From Vibrio neptunius (GTDB lineage Bacteria; Pseudomonadota; Gammaproteobacteria; Enterobacterales; Vibrionaceae): a DNA stretch of 64,000 nucleotides. Shown in pieces: positions 36,999-47,400 of this stretch. Where the stretch lies: positions 1-64,000 of the forward strand of contig NZ_JXXU01000029.1 in the NCBI RefSeq assembly GCF_000967495.1, in the 5' to 3' direction. The translations under genes were made by a program, and so were the position numbers. The notes below the pieces were generated by a model that ran no database searches, had not been told where the DNA came from, and worked only from the letters and a program-made list of their open reading frames with translations. Each line of letters begins with the position of its first letter. Within the stretch, counting starts at the first letter, position 1.

Positions 36999-39434
36999 TT
37001 ACTCAGAGACGCCTACCTGACAAATACTCTCTTTGATCGTTAGCCTCACTTCTGGATAGAGCATTGAATACAACAGCCCAGCCAAGATCTGGCTTTTCTC
37101 TTGCTCGCAGTTCCCATCCTTATCTAGGTAAGCTTGTTGTTTGAGTGTGGTAAACATCGCTGAGAATACCCCTTTATCGAAGAACTCAGGTGCGTTAATA
37201 CCATGTAAGCGACCCAAACGCTGAGCGATTTCCTGACTCTTTTGTTCCAAGTCCGCTTTTCCGAGCTCTGGATTCGCTGTGAGCAGGTTCAGTGTGATTG
37301 CATAACGCTGCAGTGTCTCGGTAATCGTTCGACCTAACAACATCAGGACCTGAGTGTTGCCTTGCTTAAGAGATACGTTTTGCTCGGTATCAATCGCAAC
37401 TAATCCGAGGCGTGCTATCTCTTCAATATAGGCTTCAGTCACATCACCGAGCTGCTCCTCTTCGATGCTCAGGAACAATTCTTGTTTTAGGAATGGATAC
37501 ACCAAAGCCACATTAGCTTTGATTTGAGCCAAACTAAGCTGCTGATGACGTATCAACATTTGAGCAATGAGAGACGGGATCGCGAACAGGTGAATAATGT
37601 TATTACGATAGTAAGTCATTAGGATCGACTGATTGCGATCCAGTGACACGATCTCGCCCATAGTGTCAGACTCGATGACAAACTTGTCTAGCGACTCAGC
37701 ATGTTTGACTAAGTCTTCCGCATCTTCATCCGGAACGGTGAAAGTCGACGAATAAGGCACGTTCTTCAGTAAAGAGAGGTAACATTCGATCTGTTTGACT
37801 AAGCTGTCACGAGACAAAGCACGCTGGCGTGAAGCAAGCAAAGCTGTCGCGCACAAAGTTAATGCGTTAGCCGCTGCAGCATCGTTAATGTGCGTCATCA
37901 TTTTCGTCGCTAAGTCGTTAACCACTGGATTTAACCATTGCGGCTTGGTGCTACCCATAGGGTCAATATCGTGTGTCCACTCAGGCGCATTTTCATTTAG
38001 GTATTGGTTGAGTGGAATCGGCTCACCAAAGTTCACGTAGCCTTGACCAAAATTGCGCAGTTTGCGAATGGTACGCAGAACTAGGCCAGCGTTTTCTTTC
38101 TCTTTTCGCTTTCCACGCAGCTCTTTAGCGTAAGTACTCACTTCCATGACATGTTCGTAGCCAATATATACTGGTACTAACGTAACGGGGCGGTTGAGGC
38201 CGCGTAACATAGCTTGGATGGTCATCGCCAACATGCCTGTTTTAGCCTGAAGCAGTCGACCAGTACGTGAGCGCCCACCTTCACTGAAGTACTCAACCGA
38301 ATAGCCTTTGGTGAACAGTTCAGCCAGATATTCCCGGAAAATAGTGGAATAAAGTTTGTTGCCTTTAAAGCTTCGTCGAATAAAGAACGCTCCACCGCGA
38401 CGGAATAGAGGTCCTGCGGGGAAGAAATTGAGGTTGATACCGGCAGCGATATGCGGAGGTACCATGCCTTCATGGTACAAGACGTAAGACAGCAGTAGGT
38501 AATCCATATGACTTCGATGACAAGGGACATAAACGATTTCGTGTCCATCTTGGGCTAATTTACGCACCGTAGAGGCATTATTGATGTTTAAACCTTGATA
38601 GATTCTGTTCCACAACCAGCTCAGTATACGATCGCCATTTTTAACCAATGAGTAGGAGAAGTCTGCCGCGATTTCATCCATGATGTCATGCGCTTCTTTA
38701 CGCGCTTTGTCTGGCGATATCCCTTTTGCTTTTGCCTCGTCTTCAATCACTTTCTCGATAGCCTTGGATTTCATCAAACGATTAAACAGAGCTTGGCGGT
38801 TGGGCAGGTTTGGTCCTGAGGCAGCTAGCTTTTGGCGAGAAAAGTGTATGCGCGCAACGCGTGCTAGCTTGTGGGCAATTGAAGCGTCTGTGCCGTGTGA
38901 GTCCGCCATATGGCGTAAAGACACTACAGGGCTGATACGTACCAAGCAATCCCGACCAGCTTTTAATACTGCTAACGCTTTTTCAGGCCCATTTAATGGT
39001 TGTAAGTACGGTGTTTGCTGCGATTCTTTTCCGGGTTTTCGGCCCCATAAAACCGTTGCAGGAAGGACTTGTACATCCAATTCACTGTCAAATTTGTGTT
39101 GTTCAAGGAGATCTGAGAAGAGAGCGATAGATTCGCTCGGTACGTCTTGGTCGTTACTCATCACAGTTTGACGTGATGAAGTAAAGACATAACGCTTGAA
39201 GGACTTACCATTGATTTCGACTGGCTTGAGTGGGTCAGGTAAGCCGAGGTTGATAACCTGCATTTGCAAAGTGATTAAATCAACGCTTGAACGGTAGGGC
39301 AAGGCATAAATAATCGGCTTGTTTACATCAATGCTATGATCTTCAATAGGATTTGAAGGAATCGCTGTTCCTTTTACCATGACTGACAAAGGTAGCTTGA
39401 GTAAGGAACTCGATAGTGGTTGTCCAGAAGACAT
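36999..39434 (-). CDS. plsB: Glycerol-3-phosphate 1-O-acyltransferase
   Basis: PlsB makes lysophosphatidic acid from glycerol-3-phosphate and acyl-ACP/CoA at the inner membrane. About 811 aa, normal for the family. The acyltransferase block I is [14 protein letters not shown], and blocks II-III follow ([22 protein letters not shown]). I chose MSSGQPLSS at 39434, which matches relatives; a longer in-frame start at 39518 adds 28 residues not seen in the family. Divergent from dgkA, as in E. coli. Confidence 0.95.
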   Translation of the reverse strand: MSSGQPLSSSLLKLPLSVMVKGTAIPSNPIEDHSIDVNKPIIYALPYRSSVDLITLQMQVINLGLPDPLKPVEINGKSFKRYVFTSSRQTVMSNDQDVPSESIALFSDLLEQHKFDSELDVQVLPATVLWGRKPGKESQQTPYLQPLNGPEKALAVLKAGRDCLVRISPVVSLRHMADSHGTDASIAHKLARVARIHFSRQKLAASGPNLPNRQALFNRLMKSKAIEKVIEDEAKAKGISPDKARKEAHDIMDEIAADFSYSLVKNGDRILSWLWNRIYQGLNINNASTVRKLAQDGHEIVYVPCHRSHMDYLLLSYVLYHEGMVPPHIAAGINLNFFPAGPLFRRGGAFFIRRSFKGNKLYSTIFREYLAELFTKGYSVEYFSEGGRSRTGRLLQAKTGMLAMTIQAMLRGLNRPVTLVPVYIGYEHVMEVSTYAKELRGKRKEKENAGLVLRTIRKLRNFGQGYVNFGEPIPLNQYLNENAPEWTHDIDPMGSTKPQWLNPVVNDLATKMMTHINDAAAANALTLCATALLASRQRALSRDSLVKQIECYLSLLKNVPYSSTFTVPDEDAEDLVKHAESLDKFVIESDTMGEIVSLDRNQSILMTYYRNNIIHLFAIPSLIAQMLIRHQQLSLAQIKANVALVYPFLKQELFLSIEEEQLGDVTEAYIEEIARLGLVAIDTEQNVSLKQGNTQVLMLLGRTITETLQRYAITLNLLTANPELGKADLEQKSQEIAQRLGRLHGINAPEFFDKGVFSAMFTTLKQQAYLDKDGNCEQEKSQILAGLLYSMLYPEVRLTIKESICQVGVSE

Positions 39435-39641
39435 AAGGTTCTTGGCCTCAAAAAAACAGATAAATCGCAAAAGCAGTTTTCCATCTTCATTCATTGTAGA
39501 AGCGGAAGATGTGCTCAAGCTGATATTTTTAAGGCTGCAAGGATATCAGAAACTGGTCGAACCTTTCACTTTAAATTGAACACGAAAACATCAATTTCAC
39601 CAAACTTCAATCATATATCTAATAATTAAAGAGAAAATGCT

Positions 39642-40004
39642 GTGCCGCAAAAAACACTTCATGGTCTTAAACGGATTAAAAACGCTACCCGATACTCATT
39701 TCAGGGTTTAAAAGCTGCGTTTCAAAATGAGCCTGCTTTTAGAGAGGAGGTTGTTCTTGCAGCAGTGATGATTCCCATCGCTTGTTGGCTAGACGTGACT
39801 CAAATCGATCGAATTTTACTGATTGTGACAGTCGTACTGGTGCTGATTGCTGAACTGTTTAACAGTGCTATTGAAGCCGTCGTTGATCGCATTGGTGAAG
39901 AGCAGCATGAGTTGGCCGGTAGAGCCAAAGATATTGGATCTGCTGCCGTCATGATCACTATGTTATTGACAGGTTACGTGTGGCTGGAAGTATTGTTTTT
40001 GTAG
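39642..40004 (+). CDS. dgkA: Diacylglycerol kinase
   Basis: DgkA recycles diacylglycerol to phosphatidic acid. The 120-aa protein has three transmembrane helices and the active-site segment ELFNSAIEAVVDRIG. The start is GTG (MPQKTLHGL). It lies between plsB and lexA, the conserved order. Confidence 0.96.
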   Translation: MPQKTLHGLKRIKNATRYSFQGLKAAFQNEPAFREEVVLAAVMIPIACWLDVTQIDRILLIVTVVLVLIAELFNSAIEAVVDRIGEEQHELAGRAKDIGSAAVMITMLLTGYVWLEVLFL

Positions 40005-40059
40005 TCAAAAGTTTAACTCTATCAAAAAACCAGCAATTGGCTTTTCATTTAAACCATTA

Positions 40060-40095
40060 CTGGATATACTCACAGTTAACTGTATAAAAAGACAG
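40060..40095 (+). promoter_or_regulatory. Two LexA (SOS) boxes upstream of lexA
   Basis: CTGGATATACTCACAG (40060-40075) and CTGTATAAAAAGACAG (40080-40095) match CTGT-N8-ACAG with one and no mismatches in the arms. The tandem layout is the classic autoregulated lexA promoter. Confidence 0.9.
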
Positions 40096-40102
40096 GTGAC
40101 TT

Positions 40103-40720
40103 ATGAAGCCGTTAACGCCACGCCAGCAACAAGTATTTGATCTGATAAAAAGTAAAATTGATGACACAGGCATGCCTCCTACGCGTGCTGAAATCGCTCG
40201 TGAACTGGGCTTTCGTTCTGCTAATGCCGCAGAAGAGCATTTAAAAGCTCTAGCACGTAAGCAAGCCATTGAAATTATTCCCGGCGCATCGCGTGGAATC
40301 CGCATTTTACTAGAAGAGTCTGCCAATGATGATGGCCTGCCTTTGATCGGTCAGGTTGCTGCAGGTGAGCCAATTCTGGCTCAGGAGCATGTTGAAGCTC
40401 ATTATCAGGTAGATCCGGCCATGTTCAAGCCTCAAGCTGATTTCTTATTGCGCGTCAATGGCGAGAGTATGAAAGATATCGGTATTATGGACGGTGATCT
40501 GCTCGCAGTGCATAAAACTCAAGACGTTCATGACGGTCAGGTGGTGGTTGCTCGTGTTGATGACGATGTGACGGTTAAGCGTTTAGAGCGTAAAGGTTCG
40601 ACTGTTTTACTGCACGCAGAGAATGAAGAGTTTGAACCCATTAAGGTTGACTTGTCATGTCAGCACCTAGCGATTGAAGGTTTAGCGGTAGGAATCATCC
40701 GCAATACTGATTGGATGTAG
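40103..40720 (+). CDS. lexA: SOS repressor LexA
   Basis: LexA represses SOS genes and is inactivated by RecA-stimulated self-cleavage. The 205-aa protein has an N-terminal winged helix ([21 protein letters not shown]), the cleavage site Ala-Gly in QVAAGEP, the catalytic Ser in [10 protein letters not shown] and Lys in DDDVTVKRL. Two SOS boxes precede it. Confidence 0.98.
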   Translation: MKPLTPRQQQVFDLIKSKIDDTGMPPTRAEIARELGFRSANAAEEHLKALARKQAIEIIPGASRGIRILLEESANDDGLPLIGQVAAGEPILAQEHVEAHYQVDPAMFKPQADFLLRVNGESMKDIGIMDGDLLAVHKTQDVHDGQVVVARVDDDVTVKRLERKGSTVLLHAENEEFEPIKVDLSCQHLAIEGLAVGIIRNTDWM

Positions 40721-40755
40721 CCACTGTTTCTAGAAGTGGTATTGAATGGCTTCTG

Positions 40756-40785
40756 ACGTCAGCGAGCATGTTCGCTGACGTTATG
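40756..40785 (+). terminator. Probable terminator of lexA
   Basis: ACGTCAGCGA-GCATGT-TCGCTGACGT, a perfect 10-bp stem, followed by a moderately T-rich stretch. It would separate lexA from the downstream Fur-controlled genes, unlike the E. coli lexA-dinF operon. Confidence 0.6.
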
Positions 40786-40826
40786 TTGTTATTTCAGTCT
40801 ATTAACTTATGGGTCGAGCTCTTTTT

Positions 40827-40876
40827 AATTGAGATCTATTCTCAATTACTTGTTTTTGTAATTGATATTCATTATC
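40827..40876 (+). promoter_or_regulatory. Candidate Fur-binding sites
   Basis: The 19 bases at 40858-40876 match the Fur consensus (GATAATGATAATCATTATC) at 15 positions. Just upstream, 40827-40847 is a perfect dyad AATTGAG-N7-CTCAATT of Fur-like composition. Both lie within 85 bp of the methyltransferase gene. Confidence 0.65.
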
Positions 40877-40907
40877 ATCTTATTTCTGGTATGGAAGGAA
40901 GATGATC

Positions 40908-41720
40908 ATGGCCGCTAAGCAAAAAGCTTCAACACATCGCTATCAAATCCCGGCCAATTTGTTGCAGCCTCTCTGGCTTCGCAGCCGAGAAAGCTTGGTC
41001 GATAACGGCTTGGTTTATGACCCAATCGCGGCCAATGCTTGTCAACGCTGTCAACTCGCACCAGAGTGCCTCTCTGGAGACATCGATCAGAAACAGCTTC
41101 TTCATGCCACCTTGACTCAAATCTGTGATGAGCAGGTGAATCATTTCATTTCACGTAACCCTGATGGGTGGATCATCAATGTTGGCGCTGGCCTTGATAC
41201 GCGTTTCTATCGAGTCGACAATGGCCGCTGTCACTGGCTCGAGTTGGATGTGACAGAAAACCTCCTTTGGCGTCAGAAACTATTCCATAAAAGTGAACGT
41301 TACCAACATATGTGTGGCAATGTTGATGATTTGTCATGGCTGGATAACTTACCTGTTCCGGAAAAGGCTCCGGTACTGGTTGTCTGTGAACACGCTTTAT
41401 TGGATTGCAGTGAAAAACAAGTTGGCAAGTTTATTCAGGCCCTTGGTTGCCATTTTGATTCAGCGAGAGCTTGTGTTGTTCTAGCGGGAGATCTCGCGGC
41501 AAGCAAGCTTGGAAAGAAAATGGGGGCAGGACGTTATAATCATGGCTACGTGTCACCAGGGGATGCAACCCTTAATTATCTGCCATGGGCGCGATGGGCA
41601 AAGACTTTCTCTCCTCTAGACAAACATTGCGGGCGTTGGAAACTATGGCAACGTTGGCTCACTAAGTTCACTTCTTTGAAACACAGACTCACTCCGGTAG
41701 TGGTTCAGCTTCGCTGGTAA
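40908..41720 (+). CDS. LCM-type SAM-dependent methyltransferase, probably Fur-regulated
   Basis: The ~270-aa protein resembles the leucine carboxyl methyltransferase family (PF04072): IINVGAGLDTRFYRV is the SAM-binding motif, and HWLELDVTENLLWRQ and VVCEHALLDC are typical. A Cys cluster (CQRCQLAPEC) is an unusual addition near residue 45. Substrate unknown. A good Fur box suggests induction under iron limitation. ATG at 40908 has AGGA eight bases upstream; ATG at 40902 is also possible. Confidence 0.78.
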   Translation: MAAKQKASTHRYQIPANLLQPLWLRSRESLVDNGLVYDPIAANACQRCQLAPECLSGDIDQKQLLHATLTQICDEQVNHFISRNPDGWIINVGAGLDTRFYRVDNGRCHWLELDVTENLLWRQKLFHKSERYQHMCGNVDDLSWLDNLPVPEKAPVLVVCEHALLDCSEKQVGKFIQALGCHFDSARACVVLAGDLAASKLGKKMGAGRYNHGYVSPGDATLNYLPWARWAKTFSPLDKHCGRWKLWQRWLTKFTSLKHRLTPVVVQLRW

Positions 41721-41747
41721 TCCGGTTACACTTTGTACTCTTCTTTC

Positions 41748-43103
41748 ATGATGAGTGCGAACGTGCAATTGCTTCAAACCCTATCCAATAAAGCGCTACA
41801 TAAGCAGGTTCTACTGCTGGCGATCCCCATGGTTCTATCGAACATAACCGTACCTTTACTCGGCTTAGTTGATGCGGCGGTTATTGGCCACCTTGAACAT
41901 GCTTGGTATCTGGGCGGAGTCGCCCTTGGCAGTACCATGATCAGCGTAACTTTCTGGCTACTGGGTTTTTTGCGGATGTCGACCACTGGACTGGCGGCGC
42001 AGTCGTATGGTGCTCAAAATGGTAAACAACTTGCCTTAGTATTCACTCAGGGTGTGGCGATGGCTTTGGTTTTTTCATTGTTGTTTCTCCTATTCCATCA
42101 AGCGATTGCCAATCTGGTGTTTTCGCTGAGTAGTGCGAGTGATGAAGTCAAATTTTATGGTTCGCAGTATTTTGCCATTCGCGCCTGGAGCGCTCCCGCG
42201 GCCTTGGTTAACTTTGTTGTATTGGGCTGGTTGCTAGGAACTCAGAACGCACGTGCGCCGATGTGGATGGTGATCATTGCAAACGTTGCCAATATCGTTC
42301 TCGATGTGCTGCTTGTGATTGGCTTTGGCTGGAAAGTGGAAGGGGTTGCACTCGCGTCGGTGATTGCTGATTACAGTGGTATGAGCTTTGGCCTATGGTG
42401 TGTTTGGCGCACTTGGCTTAAAAAACATTTACCCTCGATTACTTCATTATTCAAAGACACTACCCATGGATTAAGCCGTTTTGTAAAGCTAAACCGTGAT
42501 ATTTTTCTACGTTCTTTGTGTTTGCAAGCGACCTTTACTTTTATGACGTTTCAAGGCGCGAACTTCGGAGATGATATCGTTGCTGCTAATGCGGTGCTCA
42601 TGAGTTTTCTAATGATCATTTCCTACGGTATGGACGGATTCGCCTATGCCATGGAGGCTATGGTGGGTAAAGCGATAGGGGCTAAAGATAAACAACAGCT
42701 CAGCGCGTCATTGGTGGGGACGTTCTTCTGGAGCCTCATCATCTGTCTGGGTTTGACTGCGGTGTTTGCTTTTGGCGGATCGTCATTGATCAACCTGATC
42801 ACCGATATTCCGACAGTGCATGATACCGCGCAGATATATCTTCCTTGGCTGGTGGCGATGCCTTTAGTCTCAATGTGGTGTTTCTTATTGGATGGCATAT
42901 TCATTGGGGCAACGAAAGGGAGAGAAATGCGCAACAGTATGTTTTTCGCCATGTGTGGTTTCTTTGGGGTGTTTTTCGCCTTGGCCAGTTTCGGTAATCA
43001 TGCGTTGTGGCTGGCTATGTTGAGCTTTATGGGGATGCGTGGTGTGACACTGGCGGTGATTTTTTATCAGCAGTGGCGTAAACAGCAATTTTTGAGCGCT
43101 TAA
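41748..43103 (+). CDS. dinF: MATE-family efflux transporter DinF
   Basis: The ~451-aa MATE transporter has 12 membrane segments and matches E. coli DinF throughout (NITVPLLGLVDAAVIGHLE, FLRMSTTGLAAQ, LLDGIFIGATKGREMRNSM). Expected to export toxic organic cations or bile-type compounds by ion antiport. It lies 27 bp after the methyltransferase and may share its transcript. The start has no obvious Shine-Dalgarno, so ATG 41748 or 41751 is uncertain. Confidence 0.92.
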   Translation: MMSANVQLLQTLSNKALHKQVLLLAIPMVLSNITVPLLGLVDAAVIGHLEHAWYLGGVALGSTMISVTFWLLGFLRMSTTGLAAQSYGAQNGKQLALVFTQGVAMALVFSLLFLLFHQAIANLVFSLSSASDEVKFYGSQYFAIRAWSAPAALVNFVVLGWLLGTQNARAPMWMVIIANVANIVLDVLLVIGFGWKVEGVALASVIADYSGMSFGLWCVWRTWLKKHLPSITSLFKDTTHGLSRFVKLNRDIFLRSLCLQATFTFMTFQGANFGDDIVAANAVLMSFLMIISYGMDGFAYAMEAMVGKAIGAKDKQQLSASLVGTFFWSLIICLGLTAVFAFGGSSLINLITDIPTVHDTAQIYLPWLVAMPLVSMWCFLLDGIFIGATKGREMRNSMFFAMCGFFGVFFALASFGNHALWLAMLSFMGMRGVTLAVIFYQQWRKQQFLSA

Positions 43104-43112
43104 CACAACTAA

Positions 43113-43138
43113 AAAGCCGCAGCGATGACTGCGGCTTT
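43113..43138. terminator. Terminator between dinF and sthA
   Basis: AAAGCCGCAG-CGATGA-CTGCGGCTTT, a perfect 10-bp stem between convergent genes. Confidence 0.85.
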
Positions 43139-43151
43139 GTTATCGCTCGAC

Positions 43152-44552
43152 TTAAAATAAGCGATTAAGGCCATTCAGCGCTGCTACGCGGTATGCCTCG
43201 GCCATGGTCGGATAGTTGAATGTGGTATTGACGAAGTATTCTATCGTATTGGCTTCGCCTTTTTGCTCCATGATCGCTTGTCCGATATGGATGATTTCTG
43301 CCGCACGCTCACCAAAGCAATGAATACCAAGTATCTCTTTGGTTTCGCGGTGGAAGAGAATCTTCAAGCTGCCGATATCTTTACCTGCAATCTGAGCACG
43401 AGCTAAATGCTTAAACGAAGAACGACCCACTTCATAAGGGACTTTTGCCGCCGTCAGCTCTTGCTCTGTCTTACCTACGGAGCTGATTTCCGGAATGGTA
43501 TAAATACCAGTCGGGATATCTTCAATCAGATTGCCATCGGCCTGACCTTTATTAATCGCCTGTGCCACATATCGACCTTGGTCATAAGCAGCGCTGGCTA
43601 GGCTAGGGTAGCCAATAACATCGCCGACGGCGTAGATATGGTCGACTGCCGTCTGGTAGTTGCTGTCAACGGACAACTGGCCACGAGAGTCAGCGTTCAA
43701 CCCCACTGCAGACAGGTTGAGTTTGTCGGTGTTACCCGTGCGGCCATTGGCGTAAAGAATACAATCGGCACGCATTTTTTTGCCTGATTCGAGATGGACA
43801 ATGACGCCATCCTCTGTGCCTTCAATTTTCTCATAAGTTTCGTCGTTGCGGATCACAACACCACTGTTCCAGAAGTGATAAGACAAGGCGTCTGATACTT
43901 CATTATCAAGGAAAGACAGCAGTCTGTCTCGAGTGTTGATTAAGTCCGTTTTTACGCCTAAACCGCGGAAGATTGATGCATATTCACAACCGATCACACC
44001 GGCGCCGTAAATGATGATATGACGTGGGTCATGCTCCAAGCTGAGAATAGAATCGCTGTCATAGATACGTTCATGCAGAAAATCGACATCATCCGGCTGA
44101 TATGGGCGCGAGCCCGTTGCAATCACAAATCGGTCAGCACTGTATAGTTCTTCGGTGCCATCTGCTTGCGTAACGGCAATGGTATACTTGTCAGTGAAGC
44201 GTGCTGTGCCGAAAATCAAAGAACATTGATTACGATCGTAAAAACCTTGTCTCAGGCGAGTCTGCTTATCAATTACAGATTTGGCATGGCCCAAGATATT
44301 GGAGAACGTCGAGTGTAAGCTGGTATTGTTATGGCAAAACAGCGGGTTATTGTTGAATTCAATGATACGGCTGACCGCATGACGCAGCGCTTTAGAAGGG
44401 ATGGTGCCCCAGTGGGTACAACCGCCACCGACGCTGCTCTCTTTTTCTACTATGGCGACATTGAGTCCCGCTTTGGTTAGTCCCATTGCTGCCCCCTCAC
44501 CGCCAGGGCCACTACCAATAACGATCACGTCAAAGTGGTTACTTTCCGCCAT
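43152..44552 (-). CDS. sthA: Soluble pyridine nucleotide transhydrogenase
   Basis: SthA passes electrons from NADPH to NAD+ and balances the two pools. The 466-aa flavoprotein has the FAD motif [15 protein letters not shown] and the NAD(P) motif [14 protein letters not shown]. The redox disulfide of related disulfide reductases is replaced by [13 protein letters not shown], which is typical for this enzyme. The start at 44552 (MAESNHFDV) matches relatives. Divergent from fabR, as in E. coli. Confidence 0.95.
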   Translation of the reverse strand: MAESNHFDVIVIGSGPGGEGAAMGLTKAGLNVAIVEKESSVGGGCTHWGTIPSKALRHAVSRIIEFNNNPLFCHNNTSLHSTFSNILGHAKSVIDKQTRLRQGFYDRNQCSLIFGTARFTDKYTIAVTQADGTEELYSADRFVIATGSRPYQPDDVDFLHERIYDSDSILSLEHDPRHIIIYGAGVIGCEYASIFRGLGVKTDLINTRDRLLSFLDNEVSDALSYHFWNSGVVIRNDETYEKIEGTEDGVIVHLESGKKMRADCILYANGRTGNTDKLNLSAVGLNADSRGQLSVDSNYQTAVDHIYAVGDVIGYPSLASAAYDQGRYVAQAINKGQADGNLIEDIPTGIYTIPEISSVGKTEQELTAAKVPYEVGRSSFKHLARAQIAGKDIGSLKILFHRETKEILGIHCFGERAAEIIHIGQAIMEQKGEANTIEYFVNTTFNYPTMAEAYRVAALNGLNRLF

Positions 44553-44831
44553 AACTTTTCCTTTGTTATATTGTCTTAACATTGCTTTAGCGAGATTTTA
44601 ACTGATTTCACGATAGAGCACTAGAGAGTGGAAGCGATCACGCAGAATGTTTCATATCTGGTATTTGTGCGGTGATAGGTCTCTAAACCAAAGTTAAGTG
44701 ATTGAAAAAGAAATCAGGCTGAGTTTAATTGTCACGCGGTAGTCAAAGGTTACGATTTTGGCTTATGTCCTTAAGGTAATCGTTGTATATTAACTGTGAC
44801 TAAACAAATAAATAGAAAATAGATGAAATCC

Positions 44832-45470
44832 ATGGGAATCCGTGCACAGCAAAAAGAAAAAACGCGTCGGTCATTAATTGATGCTGCGTTTAGCCAGCTT
44901 AGTGCTGACCGAAGCTTTTCGAACTTGAGTTTACGAGAAGTAGCCCGGGAAGCAGGGATTGCTCCAACCTCATTCTACCGCCATTTCAAAGATATGGATG
45001 AGCTGGGGTTGACCATGGTTGACGAAGGCGGCTTGCTGCTTCGTCAGTTGATGCGCCAGGCACGACAGCGAATCGTCAAAGAGGGGAGTGTGATTCGCAC
45101 TTCTATCGAGACGTTTATGGAGTTCATTGAAAACAACCCCAATGTGTTTCGACTACTATTGCGAGAACGTTCGGGTACATCGTTTGACTTTCGTACTGCT
45201 GTCGCGAGAGAAATTCAACATTTTGCCGCTGAACTGACAGAGTATTTGATCAGTACAGGAATGACGCGCGATGAGGCCTATACACAGGCCGAAGCTTCTG
45301 TCACCTTGGTATTTAGCTCAGGCGCAGAGGCGCTGGATTTAAATCGACGCGAGCGAGATGAGCTTGCGGAACGATTGATTATGCAATTGCGAATGATAGC
45401 CAAAGGGGCTTTATGGTATCGCAAAGAACGTGAACGTAACCGTAACCGATTAAAAGGTGGGATTGATTAA
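44832..45470 (+). CDS. fabR: Fatty-acid biosynthesis repressor FabR
   Basis: FabR is a TetR-family repressor of unsaturated fatty acid genes (fabA, fabB). The 212-aa protein starts [20 protein letters not shown]; the recognition helix region is [20 protein letters not shown]. Very close to E. coli FabR over its length. It overlaps yijD by one base (TAATG). Confidence 0.95.
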   Translation: MGIRAQQKEKTRRSLIDAAFSQLSADRSFSNLSLREVAREAGIAPTSFYRHFKDMDELGLTMVDEGGLLLRQLMRQARQRIVKEGSVIRTSIETFMEFIENNPNVFRLLLRERSGTSFDFRTAVAREIQHFAAELTEYLISTGMTRDEAYTQAEASVTLVFSSGAEALDLNRRERDELAERLIMQLRMIAKGALWYRKERERNRNRLKGGID

Positions 45471-45850
45471 TGTCGAATGAAGTAAAACAAGTTAATCGTG
45501 GTTCTGAGAAGAAGACGCTAGTGCTTGCATTGATTGCTGGCATGTGTGGAGACGCCTTATTGTCATGGTTGACAATGAGTGAAGTTTCTTTCTCTATTTT
45601 TCCACTGATTGCGCTTGTACTGTCTGTACAGGCGCTGTACCAAGAATATCTACGTAACCCTGTCTCTGAAGACATTCCGCTGGTTGGTCTAGCGTGTTTC
45701 TTCGTTGGCGCTTTTGGTCATTCTGCTTTTGTTAAAGCGCAGCACCCAGATGCGGGGTCTAACTTCTTTGCCATCATAGTATCACTGTTACTTTTACTAT
45801 GGATTGGTAAGAAACTCGGTTTTATTAACCGCTCAGCTAGTGCTGAGTAG
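45470..45850 (+). CDS. yijD: DUF1422 inner-membrane protein YijD
   Basis: The 126-aa DUF1422 protein has four hydrophobic segments. It is coupled to fabR, the same pair as in E. coli, and is followed by the trmA 3' end on the other strand. Function unknown. Confidence 0.92.
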   Translation: MSNEVKQVNRGSEKKTLVLALIAGMCGDALLSWLTMSEVSFSIFPLIALVLSVQALYQEYLRNPVSEDIPLVGLACFFVGAFGHSAFVKAQHPDAGSNFFAIIVSLLLLLWIGKKLGFINRSASAE

Positions 45851-45860
45851 CCTGAACCTA

Positions 45861-45900
45861 AATATAAAAAAACGAGCCATTTGGCTCGTTTTTTTATATT
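45861..45900. terminator. Bidirectional terminator between yijD and trmA
   Basis: A perfect 18-bp stem (AATATAAAAAAACGAGCC with its complement at 45883-45900) around ATTT. It is the original yijD/trmA intergenic terminator and marks the last core sequence before the island. Confidence 0.92.
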
Positions 45901-45911
45901 TGCTTGTCAAC

Positions 45912-45960
45912 TTATGCTTTGCGTTCCAGTAGGACACCCGCTTCCATATGATGGGTAAAT
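45912..45960 (-). pseudogene. trmA: Displaced 3' end of trmA, probable attL
   Basis: On the minus strand the last codons read PFTHHMEAGVLLERKA then stop, which is the C-terminus of TrmA (tRNA uracil-54 C5-methyltransferase). Upstream of these codons the similarity stops at once. Together with yijD on the left and an integrase on the right, this is the tail left behind when an island integrated into the 3' end of trmA. The intact gene, with a replacement tail, should lie at the right end of the island outside the window. Confidence 0.85.
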
Positions 45961-46140
45961 GGAGCCTTTAGTCCGCCAAAGTCTACAGAGTTATATTTTT
46001 TAATCTTAAGGTCATGATTTATATTATTTTTGTGATCTTGTTGTCCGTTGAAGTCTAAAACCGTACAATAGAAACTCGATGTTTCCCGCACCCCACGCCG
46101 TACCCAGAGCCGTCCCCCAAAATGCAGAGGTTTTCCAACG

Positions 46141-47400
46141 ATGACGAAACGAATCAGTACCAATACCACGTTGCAAGCATTGAAGCCACAGGATAAGGAA
46201 TACTCGATCCCTGATAAGAAGGTCGAAGGATTGAACATTCGAGTTCGTCCAACAGGCACAATGACTTGGATCTTTCGTTTTCAAGTAGGTAAGAAACACG
46301 AAAAAATCTCTATGGGTCGATACATTAAGATCAAACCAGAGCGTGGGATGACATTGGATCAGGCGCGAAAGGAAGCTGGCCGTTATCGAAGTTGGCTGGA
46401 GAATGGTAAGAACCCAAAGGTTGAATTGGATATAGAGAAACGAGCGCAAGATGAAGCGAAGACCTTTGATGATGCGTTTATTAGCTTCGATGAGAAACGG
46501 CTTTCAAAACAGCTAAGGGGTGACCAGTCGAGGACTATTTACAATCGAGATATCAAGCCAATTCTCGGTAACATCAAATTGGCAGATTTAAGCATATATG
46601 ATCTCAATAGAGTCTTTGATGCGAAGGTTGATAAAGATGGTAAGCGTATGGCGGGGGCTATTGGGGTTTGCCATAAAATCATTAATCAAGTGATTAACCA
46701 TGCCCTAGCACTAAATATGCTTGATACTCATCCTGCACCACAACTGAAAGCAAAAGACGTTGGCGGTGGCTCTAAAGTCACAAAACGTAATTTAAGCTTT
46801 TCAGAGTTAAAGATTCTGTTAACGATTATGCCGTCATGGCGTACAGATCCCTCGAACATCCGTTTAATGCAGTTCTTACTTGGTTGTGGACAGCGTATAA
46901 GTGCCGTACTTGAAATGCGTTGGAGTGAGTTAGATTTTGATGAGGGAATTTGGCTATTACCAGCCAGCTCAGAAGAGCGACACACTAAAAGCCAAGATGC
47001 ACGCAAAGTGCCTTTAAGTGGCTACTTGCTTGCACTTCTAAAAGAGCAGCGAGACAGTGTGCCAAGTAAGTGGAAGTTGGTATGGCCTCAGCTAACGGTC
47101 GATAAAGTACAAGAACCTGCGGCAGTACGAGCCTTGATCAAACGTAATATACCTGCCGATTTTGAGCGCTTTTCACCTCATGACTTGCGCCGTACCTTTA
47201 TCAGCCGTTGTAGTGAAATGGGGTTAGATATCGTAGCGATTGAAAAGACAGTCGGTCACCAGCTGCCAGGTATGCTCAGAGTCTATAACCATCATGATTA
47301 TATCGATGAGCAGTTGAAGGTATTGGATACATGGGGTAATAAGCTGCAATCGTTGATGCAAGCCAACGTGCATCCATTGCCCTCTGCAAAGATGGCTTAA
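46141..47400 (+). CDS. P4-type tyrosine integrase
   Basis: The 419-aa integrase has an N-terminal DUF4102 arm-binding domain (about 1-95), a SAM-like core-binding domain (about 105-200) and a catalytic domain with the R in GCGQRISAVLEM, the HDLRR box (SPHDLRRTFIS), VGHQLPG and a tyrosine in VYNHHDY. It lies 180 bp from the trmA fragment and points away from it, the standard layout for P4/CP4-like islands. It should catalyse integration and, with an AlpA-type factor, excision. Confidence 0.95.
   Translation: MTKRISTNTTLQALKPQDKEYSIPDKKVEGLNIRVRPTGTMTWIFRFQVGKKHEKISMGRYIKIKPERGMTLDQARKEAGRYRSWLENGKNPKVELDIEKRAQDEAKTFDDAFISFDEKRLSKQLRGDQSRTIYNRDIKPILGNIKLADLSIYDLNRVFDAKVDKDGKRMAGAIGVCHKIINQVINHALALNMLDTHPAPQLKAKDVGGGSKVTKRNLSFSELKILLTIMPSWRTDPSNIRLMQFLLGCGQRISAVLEMRWSELDFDEGIWLLPASSEERHTKSQDARKVPLSGYLLALLKEQRDSVPSKWKLVWPQLTVDKVQEPAAVRALIKRNIPADFERFSPHDLRRTFISRCSEMGLDIVAIEKTVGHQLPGMLRVYNHHDYIDEQLKVLDTWGNKLQSLMQANVHPLPSAKMA

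Noticed and set aside
40711..40905. 64-aa hydrophobic open frame after lexA
   Set aside because: Overlaps the lexA end, its terminator and the Fur-like sites; no ribosome site; best explained as chance.
45912..46259. 115-aa minus-strand open frame ending in TrmA-like residues
   Set aside because: Only the last ~16 codons are TrmA; the rest is antisense to the integrase. It is a chance fusion at the attachment site, not a gene.
46024..46449. 141-aa minus-strand open frame
   Set aside because: Antisense to the integrase N-terminus, with no family resemblance and no ribosome site.
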